Notes: generated by a model from the letters alone, not told the origin. 64,000 nucleotides of DNA from Clostridia bacterium (GCA_017521425.1 JAFXCQ010000012.1:109390-173389), one strand, 5' to 3'. Shown: positions 1 to 9,791, counted from the stretch's first letter. Numbers and translations: made by a program.

Positions 1-603
1 TTAACCGAAAACGGCAAAGAAGCACTAAATGCTTTAGAGAATAATGAAGTGCACTGTATTATTCTTGATATTATGATGCCTGTTTTAGACGGATTGAATG
101 CAACATTGAAAATCAGAGAATCTTTAAATATACCAATTATTTTACTTTCTGCTAAAAGTGAAGATACAGACAAAATTACTGGTCTTGGTTTTGGTGCTGA
201 TGACTATGTAACAAAACCCTTTAACCCTCTTGAGCTTTGTGCAAGAGTTAAAAGTCAGATAAGAAGGTATTGTTCACTTGGTAGCTTAGAGAAAAAAGAC
301 GGTGTAATTACTTCGGGCGGTCTTTCACTTGACACTAATGCACACGAAGTTACAGTTGATGGCGAAACTGTTAAATTAACTGCAACAGAATATGGCATAG
401 TTGAGTATTTAATGAAGAATTTAGGCAGAATTCTTTCAACTGACCAGATTTATGAAGCAGTTTGGGGCGACACACCTATTTCAGGTGATAAAACAGTTAC
501 AGTTCACATAAGAAGAATCAGAGAAAAAATCGAAATAAATCCTAAAGAACCAAAATACTTAAAGGTGGTGTGGGGAATTGGATACAAAATTGAAAAAATC
601 TAA
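1..603 (+). CDS. OmpR-family response regulator (5' end outside window)
   Basis: The reading frame is open from base 1, so the true start lies upstream of the window. The visible part has the end of a receiver domain, with the likely phospho-acceptor Asp in IILDIMMP, the conserved Thr/Ser region (ILLSAK) and the Lys of VTKPFNPLEL. A winged-helix DNA-binding domain follows (LTATEYGIVEYLMKN ... VTVHIRRIREKI ... VVWGIGYKIEKI). The end overlaps the next gene, a sensor kinase, by 26 bases, so the two form a classic co-translated two-component pair. The regulated genes cannot be told from the sequence. Family assignment is secure; the input signal is unknown. Confidence 0.93.
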   Translation, partial: LTENGKEALNALENNEVHCIILDIMMPVLDGLNATLKIRESLNIPIILLSAKSEDTDKITGLGFGADDYVTKPFNPLELCARVKSQIRRYCSLGSLEKKDGVITSGGLSLDTNAHEVTVDGETVKLTATEYGIVEYLMKNLGRILSTDQIYEAVWGDTPISGDKTVTVHIRRIREKIEINPKEPKYLKVVWGIGYKIEKI

Positions 604-3268
604 ATTAAACCCGTTAATTAAAGGTGTTATTTTAATACTTACGCTTATTTTTGCATTTCTTTCGGGAACTTCAGCATTAAATTTGGTGCGTAAAACATTT
701 TATTTTAATAATGAAACAGAAAATATAAAGAATACACCAATTTTCATTAAAAATATTCAGAATGAATTAGATTTTTTGTCGTGGGAAGTTGGTTCTACTT
801 TAGAAAATTTCGGTCAGAATATGACTTTCGATGATTTTTCAAAAATCACTTCAAATGCTAAAGATTTAAAAGAGTCTTATGAATCTCAATTAAAAGATGC
901 TCTTTATTATTACAATCAAATTCAGGAACATAAAAAAGTTCAACCATTACCTGATGGTACTTCTTATGACAGTGAAATGAGCACTTTTTATATTGAAAAT
1001 GGCGAATACACTGAAGAATATGGTTCACTTGAAGCTTTTCAAAATGAATTAAGTCATTTCCCATACTTCAATTCTAACAAAGTTTCATCAAATCAAACTA
1101 CAGTTACTAATGAAAACAGTTCTCAGGAAGACCTGACTTCACCTGTAACAACTTTTGTCGTCGAAAATCCTGATACAGAATATGTACCTCATAACAAATA
1201 CAACACGCGTGCCGAATGGGAATATGACTATGCAAATTTAAGAAGGCGTCTTTTTGAAATTGTAAATGATGCCCGAAGCGAAGAAACAATAAAAAAAGAA
1301 TTAGAAATCAAATATAATGAACAATTAGTTTCGTATTATGAAACCAGTCAAGAAAATTTATATAACTTAAGAGGTAATTTTAACAATATTGATTTCTTGG
1401 TTGTTAATAATAAGAATGGTAATTATCTTTCAAATTTTGAAAAAATTGAAGATATTGAAAATTTAAAACAAAATTATAAAGATAATGCTTTGTTTTATTT
1501 CTATTATGATGGTAAAAATCTGAATTATACTCCTGTTAAGGTTGAATCAGAAGAGAATTTTATAAATATGATTCTCGTAAACTCTGGCTTAATATCAGAA
1601 ACATTAAGTACAGGTTTAATTTTGCATCACTTTAATGATTGTACTGTTTATTTCAAGGTTAATATGCCGCAGTCCGCGGATGATGAGTTTTATGTACTAT
1701 CACAAATGTTTAACGATAGTTTAAAACAGGACCCCCTTTCTTTAAAAACACAAACTATTATTTTTTCAATTTTAACAGTTGCCGGAATTATTACTCTTGC
1801 AATACTTTCAAAACCAAAATTTAAAAATGAAAAACTCTGTTTAAATATTAGCCAGCGAACATTCTTTATTATTCATCTTGCATTATATTTTGCGATTATA
1901 TTTTCTATCGGATTGAGCATTATATACCTTGTTGGTGAATTTGATTATTTCCCTGATAATTCCTATAATTACTCCAGGGTGTTTGATTATTTAATTATCA
2001 GCGAAATATTACCGGATTTAATTGGTGTATGCTTTGCAATTCTCGCCTTTTCAACTACAACATTTATAAATTATATTTTAGTAAATAAAAAAGCCGAAAC
2101 TTTTAAGGAGCGTTTTATTTGCTATAAAATTTATAAGAACTTCAAGAAATTTATTGAAAAGAACAGAGATTTGAGAAATACAGTAAAGCAAATTGAGAAA
2201 AAGTTGTTAATTATTTTATCAATTTGGGCTGTTATAGAATTCGCTGCTGGATTTTTTGCTTGTGGTTTTGGTTTTGAAGAAGAAATTGGTGTTTTCTTCT
2301 CAATTGTATTATTACTTAATACAATCTTTGGAATAATTTTTGCGTTAAGATTTTTATCACAAACCAAAACTCTTGCTATTGCTGTTGAGAATATGAAAAA
2401 TGGCAATCTTGATATTAACCTTGATTCTACAAAATTTGTATTCCCACTCAAAGATTTTGCAAGAAACTTAAACGAATGTCGTGATTCAATTGAAAAAGCA
2501 GTTGGTGAAGCATTGAAGGGTGAAAGACTTAAAACAGAGCTTATTACAAATGTTTCCCACGATTTGAAGACTCCCCTTACTTCAATTATAAACTATGTTT
2601 CACTCTTGAAACTTTGCAATATTGAAGGCGAAGATGAAAATAAATATTTAGATATTCTCGATGAAAAGTCTACAAAACTCAAAAGACTTATTGAAGATTT
2701 AACTGAAGCAAGTAAAGCATCAAGCGGTAATATTAAAATGACAGTAGATACTGTAAATCTTAATGAATTGGCTTTACAGGCAGTTGGTGAAAACAATGAT
2801 GTTTTAGAAAATGTCGGTTTAGAAATTGTTGTTTCGCAGAAAAATGAAGATTTATTTGTTAAAGCTGATAGTCAACACACTTTCAGAATTTTTGACAATT
2901 TATTCTCAAATGTAAAAAAATATGCTCTTTCAGGTACAAGAGTTTATGTTGATGTTTATAAAGAAGGAAATTATGGTGTATTCTCTGTTAAAAACATAAG
3001 CAAAGATAAACTTAATATAAATCCTGATGAGATTACCGAAAGATTTGTACGCGGTGATAATTCAAGAACAACTGAAGGTAGTGGTCTTGGTCTTTCTATT
3101 GCAAGAAGCTTTACAGAGCTTCAGAATGGTATTTTCTCTATTGATATTGATGGAGATTTATTTAAAGTTACAATTAAGTTACCAATAACAAATAAGCCAC
3201 AAATAAAACCAGAAGCACCTCTTCATACAGGAAATGAATTTGGCATAGCAAGAGAAAAAACAATTTAA
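578..3268 (+). CDS. Large membrane sensor histidine kinase
   Basis: This 896-residue partner kinase has an N-terminal membrane helix (about residues 13-35). A long, probably extracytoplasmic region (about 36-385) rich in Asn, Glu, Tyr and Ser follows, with no sensor domain I recognise. Several further membrane helices lie between about 390 and 610. The cytoplasmic core has an H-box NVSHDLKTPLTS (His about 661) and an ATP-binding G-box GSGLGLSIARSF. The predicted start is TTG at 578, preceded by GGTGG; TTG at 590 (MKKSKLNP) is an equally plausible start. A bidirectional terminator follows. The multi-helix sensor module is larger than in most OmpR-partner kinases. Confidence 0.9.
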   Translation: MDTKLKKSKLNPLIKGVILILTLIFAFLSGTSALNLVRKTFYFNNETENIKNTPIFIKNIQNELDFLSWEVGSTLENFGQNMTFDDFSKITSNAKDLKESYESQLKDALYYYNQIQEHKKVQPLPDGTSYDSEMSTFYIENGEYTEEYGSLEAFQNELSHFPYFNSNKVSSNQTTVTNENSSQEDLTSPVTTFVVENPDTEYVPHNKYNTRAEWEYDYANLRRRLFEIVNDARSEETIKKELEIKYNEQLVSYYETSQENLYNLRGNFNNIDFLVVNNKNGNYLSNFEKIEDIENLKQNYKDNALFYFYYDGKNLNYTPVKVESEENFINMILVNSGLISETLSTGLILHHFNDCTVYFKVNMPQSADDEFYVLSQMFNDSLKQDPLSLKTQTIIFSILTVAGIITLAILSKPKFKNEKLCLNISQRTFFIIHLALYFAIIFSIGLSIIYLVGEFDYFPDNSYNYSRVFDYLIISEILPDLIGVCFAILAFSTTTFINYILVNKKAETFKERFICYKIYKNFKKFIEKNRDLRNTVKQIEKKLLIILSIWAVIEFAAGFFACGFGFEEEIGVFFSIVLLLNTIFGIIFALRFLSQTKTLAIAVENMKNGNLDINLDSTKFVFPLKDFARNLNECRDSIEKAVGEALKGERLKTELITNVSHDLKTPLTSIINYVSLLKLCNIEGEDENKYLDILDEKSTKLKRLIEDLTEASKASSGNIKMTVDTVNLNELALQAVGENNDVLENVGLEIVVSQKNEDLFVKADSQHTFRIFDNLFSNVKKYALSGTRVYVDVYKEGNYGVFSVKNISKDKLNINPDEITERFVRGDNSRTTEGSGLGLSIARSFTELQNGIFSIDIDGDLFKVTIKLPITNKPQIKPEAPLHTGNEFGIAREKTI

Positions 3269-3276
3269 TAAATAAT

Positions 3277-3314
3277 TTATCCCCATACACAATTTAATTT
3301 GTGTATGGGGATAA
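3277..3314. terminator. Bidirectional terminator between kinase and glycosyltransferase
   Basis: A long inverted repeat (arms TTATCCCCATACACAA and its complement, loop of a few A/T bases) sits between two convergent genes, with A/T-rich flanks on both sides. Confidence 0.8.
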
Positions 3315-3317
3315 ACT

Positions 3318-4517
3318 TTAAATGGATTCATACAGTTTTACATATTCTCTGAATTTATCATTCATATCAAAAAGCTTTGCTCTTTCGATACAATCACTAC
3401 TTGAAAATGGTTTGGTTTCACATATTCTGACAATTTCACTTTTAAAACTTTCATAATCATCACAATCGACAACGCTACCACTTTTTTCATCAATTATTTC
3501 AGGACTTCCACCTGTTCTAAATGTCAAAACAGGTGTCCCACAAGCAAGAGCTTCCATATTGACTGTAGGAAACGTTTCTTCCTTTGTCGGATTCACAAAT
3601 AAATCTGCCGAAGAATAAATTTCTGCTAATTCTTCTTTACTTGAAGTTCTTCTTATTTTTATAATATTTTCAGGTAAATTCTTTTCATCATCTTCAGTTG
3701 TACCAATTAAAATAATTTTATAATTGCTATTCAAATCATCGCTAAGCTTTTTTAAAATATCAATACCCTTTTTTTCAGTCCATTCAAAGGCAACACCTAA
3801 AATTAAATGGTCGTTTTCAGATATATTATTTAACTCTCTGAAATTGCTTTCAACCGGTTTAAAAATACTTAAATCAATTCCATTATTTATAACTTCAATT
3901 TTACTGTTTTTGAAATATGAGTTGCCGATTAATTGAGCTAACCATTTTGAAGGTGTAACTATGGTTAAATCATCAATTGCTGTAAAATATTTCTTTTTAT
4001 TTTTATATAAAAATTTTGAACTGTCAACTCTTGAAAATGGGTAATCTCTGTATTGTGGACAATTTTCGCAGCCTGTTTGCCATTTATTGCATTTAACGTA
4101 CTCAAAATGCGGACAATGACCAGTGAACGCCCAACAATCGTGCATTGTCCATACAACCTTTTTGTTGTATTTAGATAAAAAACTGAATAAAATTGGTAAA
4201 TTAAGATACCACCCGTGTAAAATATGAAGATGAATAATATTCGGATTAAATTTTTTAATATCTTTAATAAGCTTTAAAGTAGAAAAAACAGAACCAAAGC
4301 CCTCTAACCCGAGATATTCACCTACAAATCTGTGGGTGAAGCCGAAAAAACTATTACCTATAAGAATTTCATCACTTGAATTACCTGGGGTAACGCTACG
4401 GCTCTTACGATATGCAACTTTTACATTATGACCTGATAACCTTGCATTTTCTGCAATATTCAGCATAATATTACCTGTGCTACCATAGTTGCCTGAATTT
4501 ATTTCAAATATCTTCAT
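3318..4517 (-). CDS. Group 1 family glycosyltransferase (GT4-type)
   Basis: A GT-B fold glycosyltransferase of about 399 residues. The N-terminal domain starts MKIFEINSGNYGSTGNIM, with the glycine-rich acceptor-side loop. The C-terminal nucleotide-sugar domain has INNGIDLSIFKP, then ADLFVNPTKEETFPTVNMEA, matching the E-x7-E element of GT4 enzymes, then GTPVLTFRTGGSPEII. An unusual Cys-rich stretch (HDCWAFTGHCPHFEYVKC ... CENCPQ) fits a subset of capsule/exopolysaccharide transferases. I chose ATG 4517 over an upstream TTG because the conserved N-terminus begins there. It has its own promoter and stands apart from other sugar genes, so the substrate is unknown. Confidence 0.88.
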   Translation of the reverse strand: MKIFEINSGNYGSTGNIMLNIAENARLSGHNVKVAYRKSRSVTPGNSSDEILIGNSFFGFTHRFVGEYLGLEGFGSVFSTLKLIKDIKKFNPNIIHLHILHGWYLNLPILFSFLSKYNKKVVWTMHDCWAFTGHCPHFEYVKCNKWQTGCENCPQYRDYPFSRVDSSKFLYKNKKKYFTAIDDLTIVTPSKWLAQLIGNSYFKNSKIEVINNGIDLSIFKPVESNFRELNNISENDHLILGVAFEWTEKKGIDILKKLSDDLNSNYKIILIGTTEDDEKNLPENIIKIRRTSSKEELAEIYSSADLFVNPTKEETFPTVNMEALACGTPVLTFRTGGSPEIIDEKSGSVVDCDDYESFKSEIVRICETKPFSSSDCIERAKLFDMNDKFREYVKLYESI

Positions 4518-4548
4518 ATAAACACCAATCAAATATAATTATGTAAAA

Positions 4549-4577
4549 ATTATAATATGTTACAGAATAATTGTCAA
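4549..4577 (-). promoter_or_regulatory. Sigma-A promoter of the glycosyltransferase gene
   Basis: On the minus strand TTGACA (4577-4572), a 17-base spacer and TATAAT (4554-4549) give a consensus promoter about 32 bases ahead of the start codon. Confidence 0.75.
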
Positions 4578-4583
4578 GAAACT

Positions 4584-4616
4584 AAAAAACGACTCTCAAA
4601 TGAGAGTCGTTTTTTA
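4584..4616 (-). terminator. Terminator after tsf
   Basis: Hairpin with arms ACGACTCTC and GAGAGTCGT, flanked by A and T runs, directly downstream of the tsf stop codon. Confidence 0.9.
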
Positions 4617-4627
4617 TAAGAAAATAA

Positions 4628-5725
4628 TTATTTAATCATATTTGCAACTTCATCAGCGAAATTGTCTTCTCTCTTTTCAAGACCTTCACCTTTTACAAGA
4701 CGAATGAAGCTTTCAACTTTGATATCAGCACCAGTTGTTTTAGCAACATTTGCAACATAACCAGCAACTGTACCGTCGAAAAGGTCTGAACGAACGAAAG
4801 CTTGTTCAAGAAGGCAGATTTCTTTAATTTGCTTTTTAATACGACCTTCAACTGCACCTGAGAAGATTTTGTTGTTGATGTATTCTTCCTTACCTGCAAT
4901 AGCAAGTGAAGCAAGAGTAGCAACAGCTTCTTTTGAAAGGAAGTTAAAGAGGTATTGACTCTTTTTATTTTCTTCATAAGCAGCAACATCTTCTGCACTG
5001 AAAAGGTTTTCTGCAATTGCTTTATCGAAAAGAGCTGTAAGAATTGGCTTTGGAAGTGATTCAGGTTTGTTGAGTGATGAATCAATTGTGATAGATTTCA
5101 TTTTTGCAAGCTCATCTGCAGAAATTGAATCCTGACTAAGATATTCTGGGCTCATAGCAGCAATCTGCATAGCGATGTTTTTACCCATTGCAACAAACTC
5201 AGCTTTATCAGTAAGATTTGTTTCAAATTTAACTGCAACACCTACTGAACCACCTGCGTGGATGTATGTTACAACATCACCTTCAATGATTTCAAAACGA
5301 CGGATTTTAATGTTTTCGCCAATAACAAGAATAAGGTCATTAAGGCCTTCTGTAACTGTTCTGTCTGTACCAACAAGGTTGAGGTCAGCAAGTGCTTCAA
5401 CTGAAGCTGGTTTGTTAGCAGCAATTGTTTTTGCTACATTAAGACCGAATTCTTGGAATTTTTCGTTTTTACCAACGAAGTCTGTTTCTGAGTTGATTTC
5501 AAGAAGAACTGTAACTTTTGCATCTTCATCTGTGTAAGCAATAACTGCACCTTCTGCTGCAATTCTGCTTGCTTTCTTTTCAGATGCTGCAAGGCCTCTT
5601 TCACGAAGAATTTCGAAAGCTCTATCCATATCGCCGTCAGCTTCTGTAAGTGCTTTTTTACACTCCATCATACCAACGCCTGTTTTTTCTCTTAATGTTT
5701 TAACGTCTTGAGCTGTAAATGCCAT
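4628..5725 (-). CDS. tsf: Translation elongation factor Ts
   Basis: EF-Ts is the guanine nucleotide exchange factor of EF-Tu in the cytoplasm. The N-terminal UBA-like domain begins MAFTAQDVKTLREKTGVGMM, including the family signature LREKTGVGMMECKKAL. The core follows with INSETDFVGKNEKFQEF, where the TDFV motif contacts EF-Tu. At 365 residues it is longer than the E. coli protein but normal for some clostridia, with a C-terminal extension. The start at 5725 is set by the ribosome site AGGAGG seven to eight bases upstream, not by an earlier in-frame codon. It follows rpsB, the usual bacterial order, with a hairpin in the 76-base gap. Confidence 0.98.
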   Translation of the reverse strand: MAFTAQDVKTLREKTGVGMMECKKALTEADGDMDRAFEILRERGLAASEKKASRIAAEGAVIAYTDEDAKVTVLLEINSETDFVGKNEKFQEFGLNVAKTIAANKPASVEALADLNLVGTDRTVTEGLNDLILVIGENIKIRRFEIIEGDVVTYIHAGGSVGVAVKFETNLTDKAEFVAMGKNIAMQIAAMSPEYLSQDSISADELAKMKSITIDSSLNKPESLPKPILTALFDKAIAENLFSAEDVAAYEENKKSQYLFNFLSKEAVATLASLAIAGKEEYINNKIFSGAVEGRIKKQIKEICLLEQAFVRSDLFDGTVAGYVANVAKTTGADIKVESFIRLVKGEGLEKREDNFADEVANMIK

Positions 5726-5762
5726 TTTTATTTCCTCCTTAGGTTTTACCATATTTTAAAAC

Positions 5763-5788
5763 AAGGCGGAAAAATTTTCCGCCTTATT
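5763..5788 (-). terminator. Hairpin between rpsB and tsf
   Basis: Perfect inverted repeat (AAGGCGGAAAA with its complement) in the rpsB-tsf gap. It is weakly T-tailed on the minus strand, so it may attenuate rather than fully stop transcription into tsf. Confidence 0.6.
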
Positions 5789-5801
5789 TAATATTTTCAA
5801 A

Positions 5802-6551
5802 TTATTCAGCGTCTTCTGCTACTTCTTCAGCAACTTCTTCTGCTGCTTCTGAAGAAGGGATTGTCTGTAAACCTTGACGACCAGCAATAATAGCATCTGC
5901 CATAGCACCTGCAATAAGTTTTACTGCACGGATAGCATCATCGTTACCAGGAATTACATAATCAATTTCATCAGGATCGCAGTTTGTGTCAACGATAGCA
6001 ACAATCGGAATACCGAGTTTCTTTGCTTCGAGAACTGCAATTCTTTCTTTTCTTGGGTCAACAATGAACATTGCTGCTGGCATTTTCTTCATTTCTGTAA
6101 TGCCGCCCATGAATTTTTCGAGTTTTTCTCTTTCGAGGTTGAGCTTAATAACTTCTTTCTTAGGAAGAAGGTCAAAAGTACCGTCTTCAGCCATAGCTTT
6201 TAACTGAGCAAGTCTTTTAATTCTTCTTTGAATTGTGTTGAAGTTTGTAAGCATACCACCAAGCCAACGAGCATTAACGAATGACATACCGCAACGTTCT
6301 GCTTCTTCTTTAACAGAATCCTGTGCCTGTTTCTTTGTACCTACAAAGAGAACCTCGCCACCGTCTTGTGCGATTTGGTTGATGAATGTGTAAGCTTCTT
6401 CGAGCTTCTTAACAGTCTTCTGAAGGTCGATGATATAAATACCATTTCTTTCTGTGAAGATGTATTGAGCCATTTTTGGATTCCATCTTCTTGTTTGGTG
6501 ACCGAAATGAACACCTGCTTCGAGAAGTTGTTTCATTGATACTACTGACAT
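5802..6551 (-). CDS. rpsB: 30S ribosomal protein S2
   Basis: A 249-residue S2 protein of the small ribosomal subunit. It shows [20 protein letters not shown] at the N-terminus, then the [10 protein letters not shown] and [13 protein letters not shown] signatures and the P-loop-like [20 protein letters not shown]. The C-terminus is an acidic, Ala/Glu-rich tail. ATG 6551 was chosen because GGAGGA lies just upstream and the S2 family begins there; an in-frame codon at 6584 would add an unrelated extension. A leader of about 100 bases with a stem-loop precedes the gene, which could serve feedback control. Confidence 0.98.
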   Translation of the reverse strand: MSVVSMKQLLEAGVHFGHQTRRWNPKMAQYIFTERNGIYIIDLQKTVKKLEEAYTFINQIAQDGGEVLFVGTKKQAQDSVKEEAERCGMSFVNARWLGGMLTNFNTIQRRIKRLAQLKAMAEDGTFDLLPKKEVIKLNLEREKLEKFMGGITEMKKMPAAMFIVDPRKERIAVLEAKKLGIPIVAIVDTNCDPDEIDYVIPGNDDAIRAVKLIAGAMADAIIAGRQGLQTIPSSEAAEEVAEEVAEDAE

Positions 6552-6597
6552 ATTATTGTCCTCCTTTTTGTTAAACCGCCGCAAGGTATCAACTTTA

Positions 6598-6631
6598 AGA
6601 ACGCCACATCATTTGATGCACAAGGCATTCC
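6598..6631 (-). promoter_or_regulatory. Stem-loop in rpsB mRNA leader
   Basis: On the minus strand GGAATGCC pairs with GGCGTTCT across an inner CATC-AAAT-GATG hairpin, all within the untranslated leader between the rpsB promoter and its ribosome site. A structure here could be an S2 autoregulatory site, but I do not recognise it as a named leader family. Confidence 0.45.
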
Positions 6632-6662
6632 AAATCTCCCCTGCGTGAGTTTTTGCTATGAA

Positions 6663-6691
6663 AGTATAGCACTACTTTCCTTAAAAATCAA
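6663..6691 (-). promoter_or_regulatory. rpsB promoter
   Basis: Minus-strand TTGATT, 17-base spacer, TATACT. This places the start of transcription about 100 bases ahead of the S2 start codon. Confidence 0.7.
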
Positions 6692-6710
6692 GAGTTTTTT
6701 TACATTTTCT

Positions 6711-6956
6711 TCAAAAATCTTTATAAAAATCAAATTTGTATTTTTTACATTTAAGACTTTTAGCGATTTTTTCCATTCTCAACTCTTTTGCATAAGAATT
6801 TATAAACATAGTGCCGTTTGATTTTAAAGTAATTACAGAGAATTCTTTTACTCCTTCTGGCAACTCGCGTAAAGGTAATTTAATGAAATTTTTCTCTTTG
6901 TCGTCTAATCTGCAAAGAGCATAATCACCTTCAAAACGTTCTATAAAAATATCCAT
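6711..6956 (-). CDS. DUF3006 family small protein
   Basis: An 81-residue protein starting MDIFIERFEGDYALCRLDD, with LPLRELPEGVKEFSVI. This is the DUF3006 pattern: an I-x-R-x-E-G-D-x-A start, then a PEGVKEGD-like turn. The family is small, beta-rich and of unknown function. Here it begins two bases after the ftsK/spoIIIE stop, so it is the last gene of that operon. The C-terminus is Lys-rich. In other Firmicutes DUF3006 proteins often sit next to secreted nucleases or hydrolases; no such gene is here. Confidence 0.8.
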   Translation of the reverse strand: MDIFIERFEGDYALCRLDDKEKNFIKLPLRELPEGVKEFSVITLKSNGTMFINSYAKELRMEKIAKSLKCKKYKFDFYKDF

Positions 6957-6958
6957 AA

Positions 6959-9787
6959 TTACTCCTCATCCTGATAAGAGCTTACTGCACTACCAAAATA
7001 GTTACTGTCACCAATTACAGAAGATTCGTCGTTTCCTGATTCTTCTGGGTCATTATATTCAAACACAGGTGCAGTGACTTTAGGTGCAGTTACCTCTTCA
7101 ATAGTAAGTTGTTTTGGTGTGACAGTGCTTGAACGAGCCTGCATTTCGTACCATTGCTCTTTTGTAATTAAAACCTTTCTTGGTTTACTGCCTTCGTAAG
7201 GGCCTACAATACCTTTTTCGGAAAGCTCATCTATAATTCTTGCCGCACGGGCATAACCTAACTTCAACTTTCTCTGAAGAAGTGTTGTTGAAGCCATACC
7301 CTGCTCAATAACAACCTCAATAGCTTTCGGTATCATTTCGTCGCCATCTTCACCCTGACCAGTTGAATCAATTGAAATATCTGCACTTTTCTTTTTATCA
7401 TCTTTTGCAGCATTTCTTTCAATTTCCTGAATAACTTCATCATCGTACTTAACTTCGCCCTGAGAGGTCACGTGATTTATGACTCTTTCAATTTCTTCAT
7501 CAGAAAGATATGAGCCCTGAACTCTGACAGGTTTAGAAAGGCCGACAGGACAATAAAGCATATCGCCATTACCTAAAAGCTTTTCGGCACCTTGTGTATC
7601 AATAATTGTTCTTGAGTCAATCTGTGATTTAACTGCAAAAGCAATACGGCTTGGAATATTTGCTTTAATAAGACCTGTAATAACATCAACAGATGGTCTT
7701 TGTGTAGCAACAATCAAGTGCATACCTGCTGCTCTCGCCTTTTGAGCAAGACGACATATTGAGTCTTCAACTTCATTTGATGCAGCCATCATCAAGTCGG
7801 ACAACTCATCTATAATTATAACAATCTGTGGCATTTTAGGAAGATTTTCAGAAACTGCATAAGTATTATAGCCCTCAAGATTTCTGACACCTTTTTCTGC
7901 AAATAATGCATAACGTTTGTCCATTTCAGCAACAGCCCAGGAAAGTGCACCAGCAGCCTTTCTTGGATTAGAAACAACTGGGACTAAAAGATGTGGTATA
8001 GAGCGATAAACTGTAAACTCAACCTTTTTAGGGTCAATCATGATAAGCTTAACTTCATCTGGTGTAGCATTATAAAGCAAGCTGACAATCATCGCATTAA
8101 GACAAACTGATTTACCTGAACCTGTTGTACCCGCAACAAGCAAGTGAGGCATTTTTGCTAAATCTGCACAAGTTGGTGTGCCCTGAATATCTCTACCCAA
8201 AGCAACAGTAAGCTTTGATTTTGCATTTTTATATTGCTGACTGTCAACAATTTCTCTTAAAGAAACCATTGTTTTTTCTGAATTTGGAACCTCAATACCA
8301 ACTGCATTTTTATTTGGAATTGGCGCTTCAATACGCACACCAGATGCAGCAAGATTCATTGCAATATCGTCTGCAAGTGCAGTAATTTTACTGATTTTAA
8401 CACCAGGATTTGGTTGAAGCTCAAAACGAGTAACAGATGGACTCTTACAAATATCAACAATCTTGGTTCCAACACCAAAAGAATTAAGAGTTTCAACAAT
8501 TCTGTTTGCTTTATCCTGCATATCTCTTGTATCGTCAAAACCTGACTTATTCTTTGGTAAATCAAGACAATCAATTGGTGGTAATTCGTATTTAATTTCG
8601 AGCTGTTTGACCTCTGGCGCTACAAATTCATCATCATCGTCAGCTTCATCAATATCCTCTGTAGCATCAGGAAGATCAGAAGTATTTACAGGTGGTTCTT
8701 TTATAATTTCATCTTCTACAGGTGCAAAATTAAAGTTACCTGAAGCTTCTGTTTTTGAATTCAAATCATTTACAGCTTTTTCTAAAATAGCATCAGCCTT
8801 AATAGCACCTTCTTCACTTACTGTAACATCTTCGTGAGAATAATCATCATTATAGTCATCAAGAAGTTGTATTCTCTGTGGTTTCACATCATCAAAATCA
8901 CTCATATTAAGCGAATTGTTATTTAATTCAGCAACAGTTTTATATGAGGAAGTTTCAAAAACAGTATCAATTCCCATATCTGGTACACTTTCGGTATCAC
9001 TTAATGGAATATCAATTCTTGACCTTCTTCTGACAGGCTCTTCTTGTTCTCTCGCCGCTCTGCGTTTCTCTGCATTTTTCGCTCTTATTTCGTGAACATC
9101 TTGTGAAACTGTTTCATAAGTTTCTTTCATACCGTCGATTTTTTCTTCGGCATAATCACTCACAACTTCAACAGGAGTTTTTAAAGAACGAACCAATTTG
9201 AGAAGTGAAGTACCCGAGAAAATCATAACAAGCGAGAAAATCAAAAGAAAAGTTATAATGCCGGCAGCAAGTTTATTACCAGCAGTTAAAAGAAGTGGCA
9301 AACCACCAAACACCGCACCATAAACACCTGTACCAAAACGCGGACCATTACCATCAGCATTCTTAAAAATATTAAAATTTTCTGTTATCTGTTCACCATA
9401 AGTGAGTTGCTCTCCACAAGAAATAATATGTATAAATGCCATAACAAGAGTGTAAATTACAACACCTTCAACAACACGATATTTATACTTTCTTGAATCT
9501 CTTCCAATTGCCGCAATAACACTTACAAAAATCAAAAAGAAAGGAACTATAAATGCAGTAAAACCAAACACACCAAAAAAGAAGTTTCTTAAATAACCCC
9601 AAGGACCACCTGCATCTATAAATACTACCGCAGCCATAAAGATTGCGAATATAAAAACACCTAACAAAACACCTTGTTTTTTTGATGAATCTGCAACATT
9701 AGTATTTTTATTATTTTTGGTGTTTTTACCTTTTGTATTTGCTTTGCCTTTAGCCGGTGCTTTACCCGACTTTTTTTGTGTTGCCAA
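6959..9787 (-). CDS. DNA translocase FtsK/SpoIIIE
   Basis: A 942-residue membrane-anchored DNA pump that clears chromosomes from the closing septum. A Lys/Asn-rich N-terminal tail is followed by four or more membrane helices (about residues 40-195), then an acidic low-complexity linker (about 200-420). The motor domain has Walker A GTTGSGKSVCLNAM and Walker B IVIIIDELSDLMM. A winged-helix gamma domain (about 800-880, TTLLQRKLKLGYARAARIIDEL) reads polarity sequences. The start is TTG at 9787, preceded by AAGGGG. Its position after tepA matches the spoIIIE locus of Bacillus; with spmA/spmB in the window a role in spore formation is likely. Confidence 0.95.
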   Translation of the reverse strand: MATQKKSGKAPAKGKANTKGKNTKNNKNTNVADSSKKQGVLLGVFIFAIFMAAVVFIDAGGPWGYLRNFFFGVFGFTAFIVPFFLIFVSVIAAIGRDSRKYKYRVVEGVVIYTLVMAFIHIISCGEQLTYGEQITENFNIFKNADGNGPRFGTGVYGAVFGGLPLLLTAGNKLAAGIITFLLIFSLVMIFSGTSLLKLVRSLKTPVEVVSDYAEEKIDGMKETYETVSQDVHEIRAKNAEKRRAAREQEEPVRRRSRIDIPLSDTESVPDMGIDTVFETSSYKTVAELNNNSLNMSDFDDVKPQRIQLLDDYNDDYSHEDVTVSEEGAIKADAILEKAVNDLNSKTEASGNFNFAPVEDEIIKEPPVNTSDLPDATEDIDEADDDDEFVAPEVKQLEIKYELPPIDCLDLPKNKSGFDDTRDMQDKANRIVETLNSFGVGTKIVDICKSPSVTRFELQPNPGVKISKITALADDIAMNLAASGVRIEAPIPNKNAVGIEVPNSEKTMVSLREIVDSQQYKNAKSKLTVALGRDIQGTPTCADLAKMPHLLVAGTTGSGKSVCLNAMIVSLLYNATPDEVKLIMIDPKKVEFTVYRSIPHLLVPVVSNPRKAAGALSWAVAEMDKRYALFAEKGVRNLEGYNTYAVSENLPKMPQIVIIIDELSDLMMAASNEVEDSICRLAQKARAAGMHLIVATQRPSVDVITGLIKANIPSRIAFAVKSQIDSRTIIDTQGAEKLLGNGDMLYCPVGLSKPVRVQGSYLSDEEIERVINHVTSQGEVKYDDEVIQEIERNAAKDDKKKSADISIDSTGQGEDGDEMIPKAIEVVIEQGMASTTLLQRKLKLGYARAARIIDELSEKGIVGPYEGSKPRKVLITKEQWYEMQARSSTVTPKQLTIEEVTAPKVTAPVFEYNDPEESGNDESSVIGDSNYFGSAVSSYQDEE

Positions 9788-9791
9788 TTTT

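Noticed and set aside
4693..5085. Long antisense-frame and shadow reading frames inside tsf, rpsB, acn, parC and other genes
   Set aside because: They lie in other frames of well-identified genes, have no ribosome sites, and their residue make-up is that of frame shadows.
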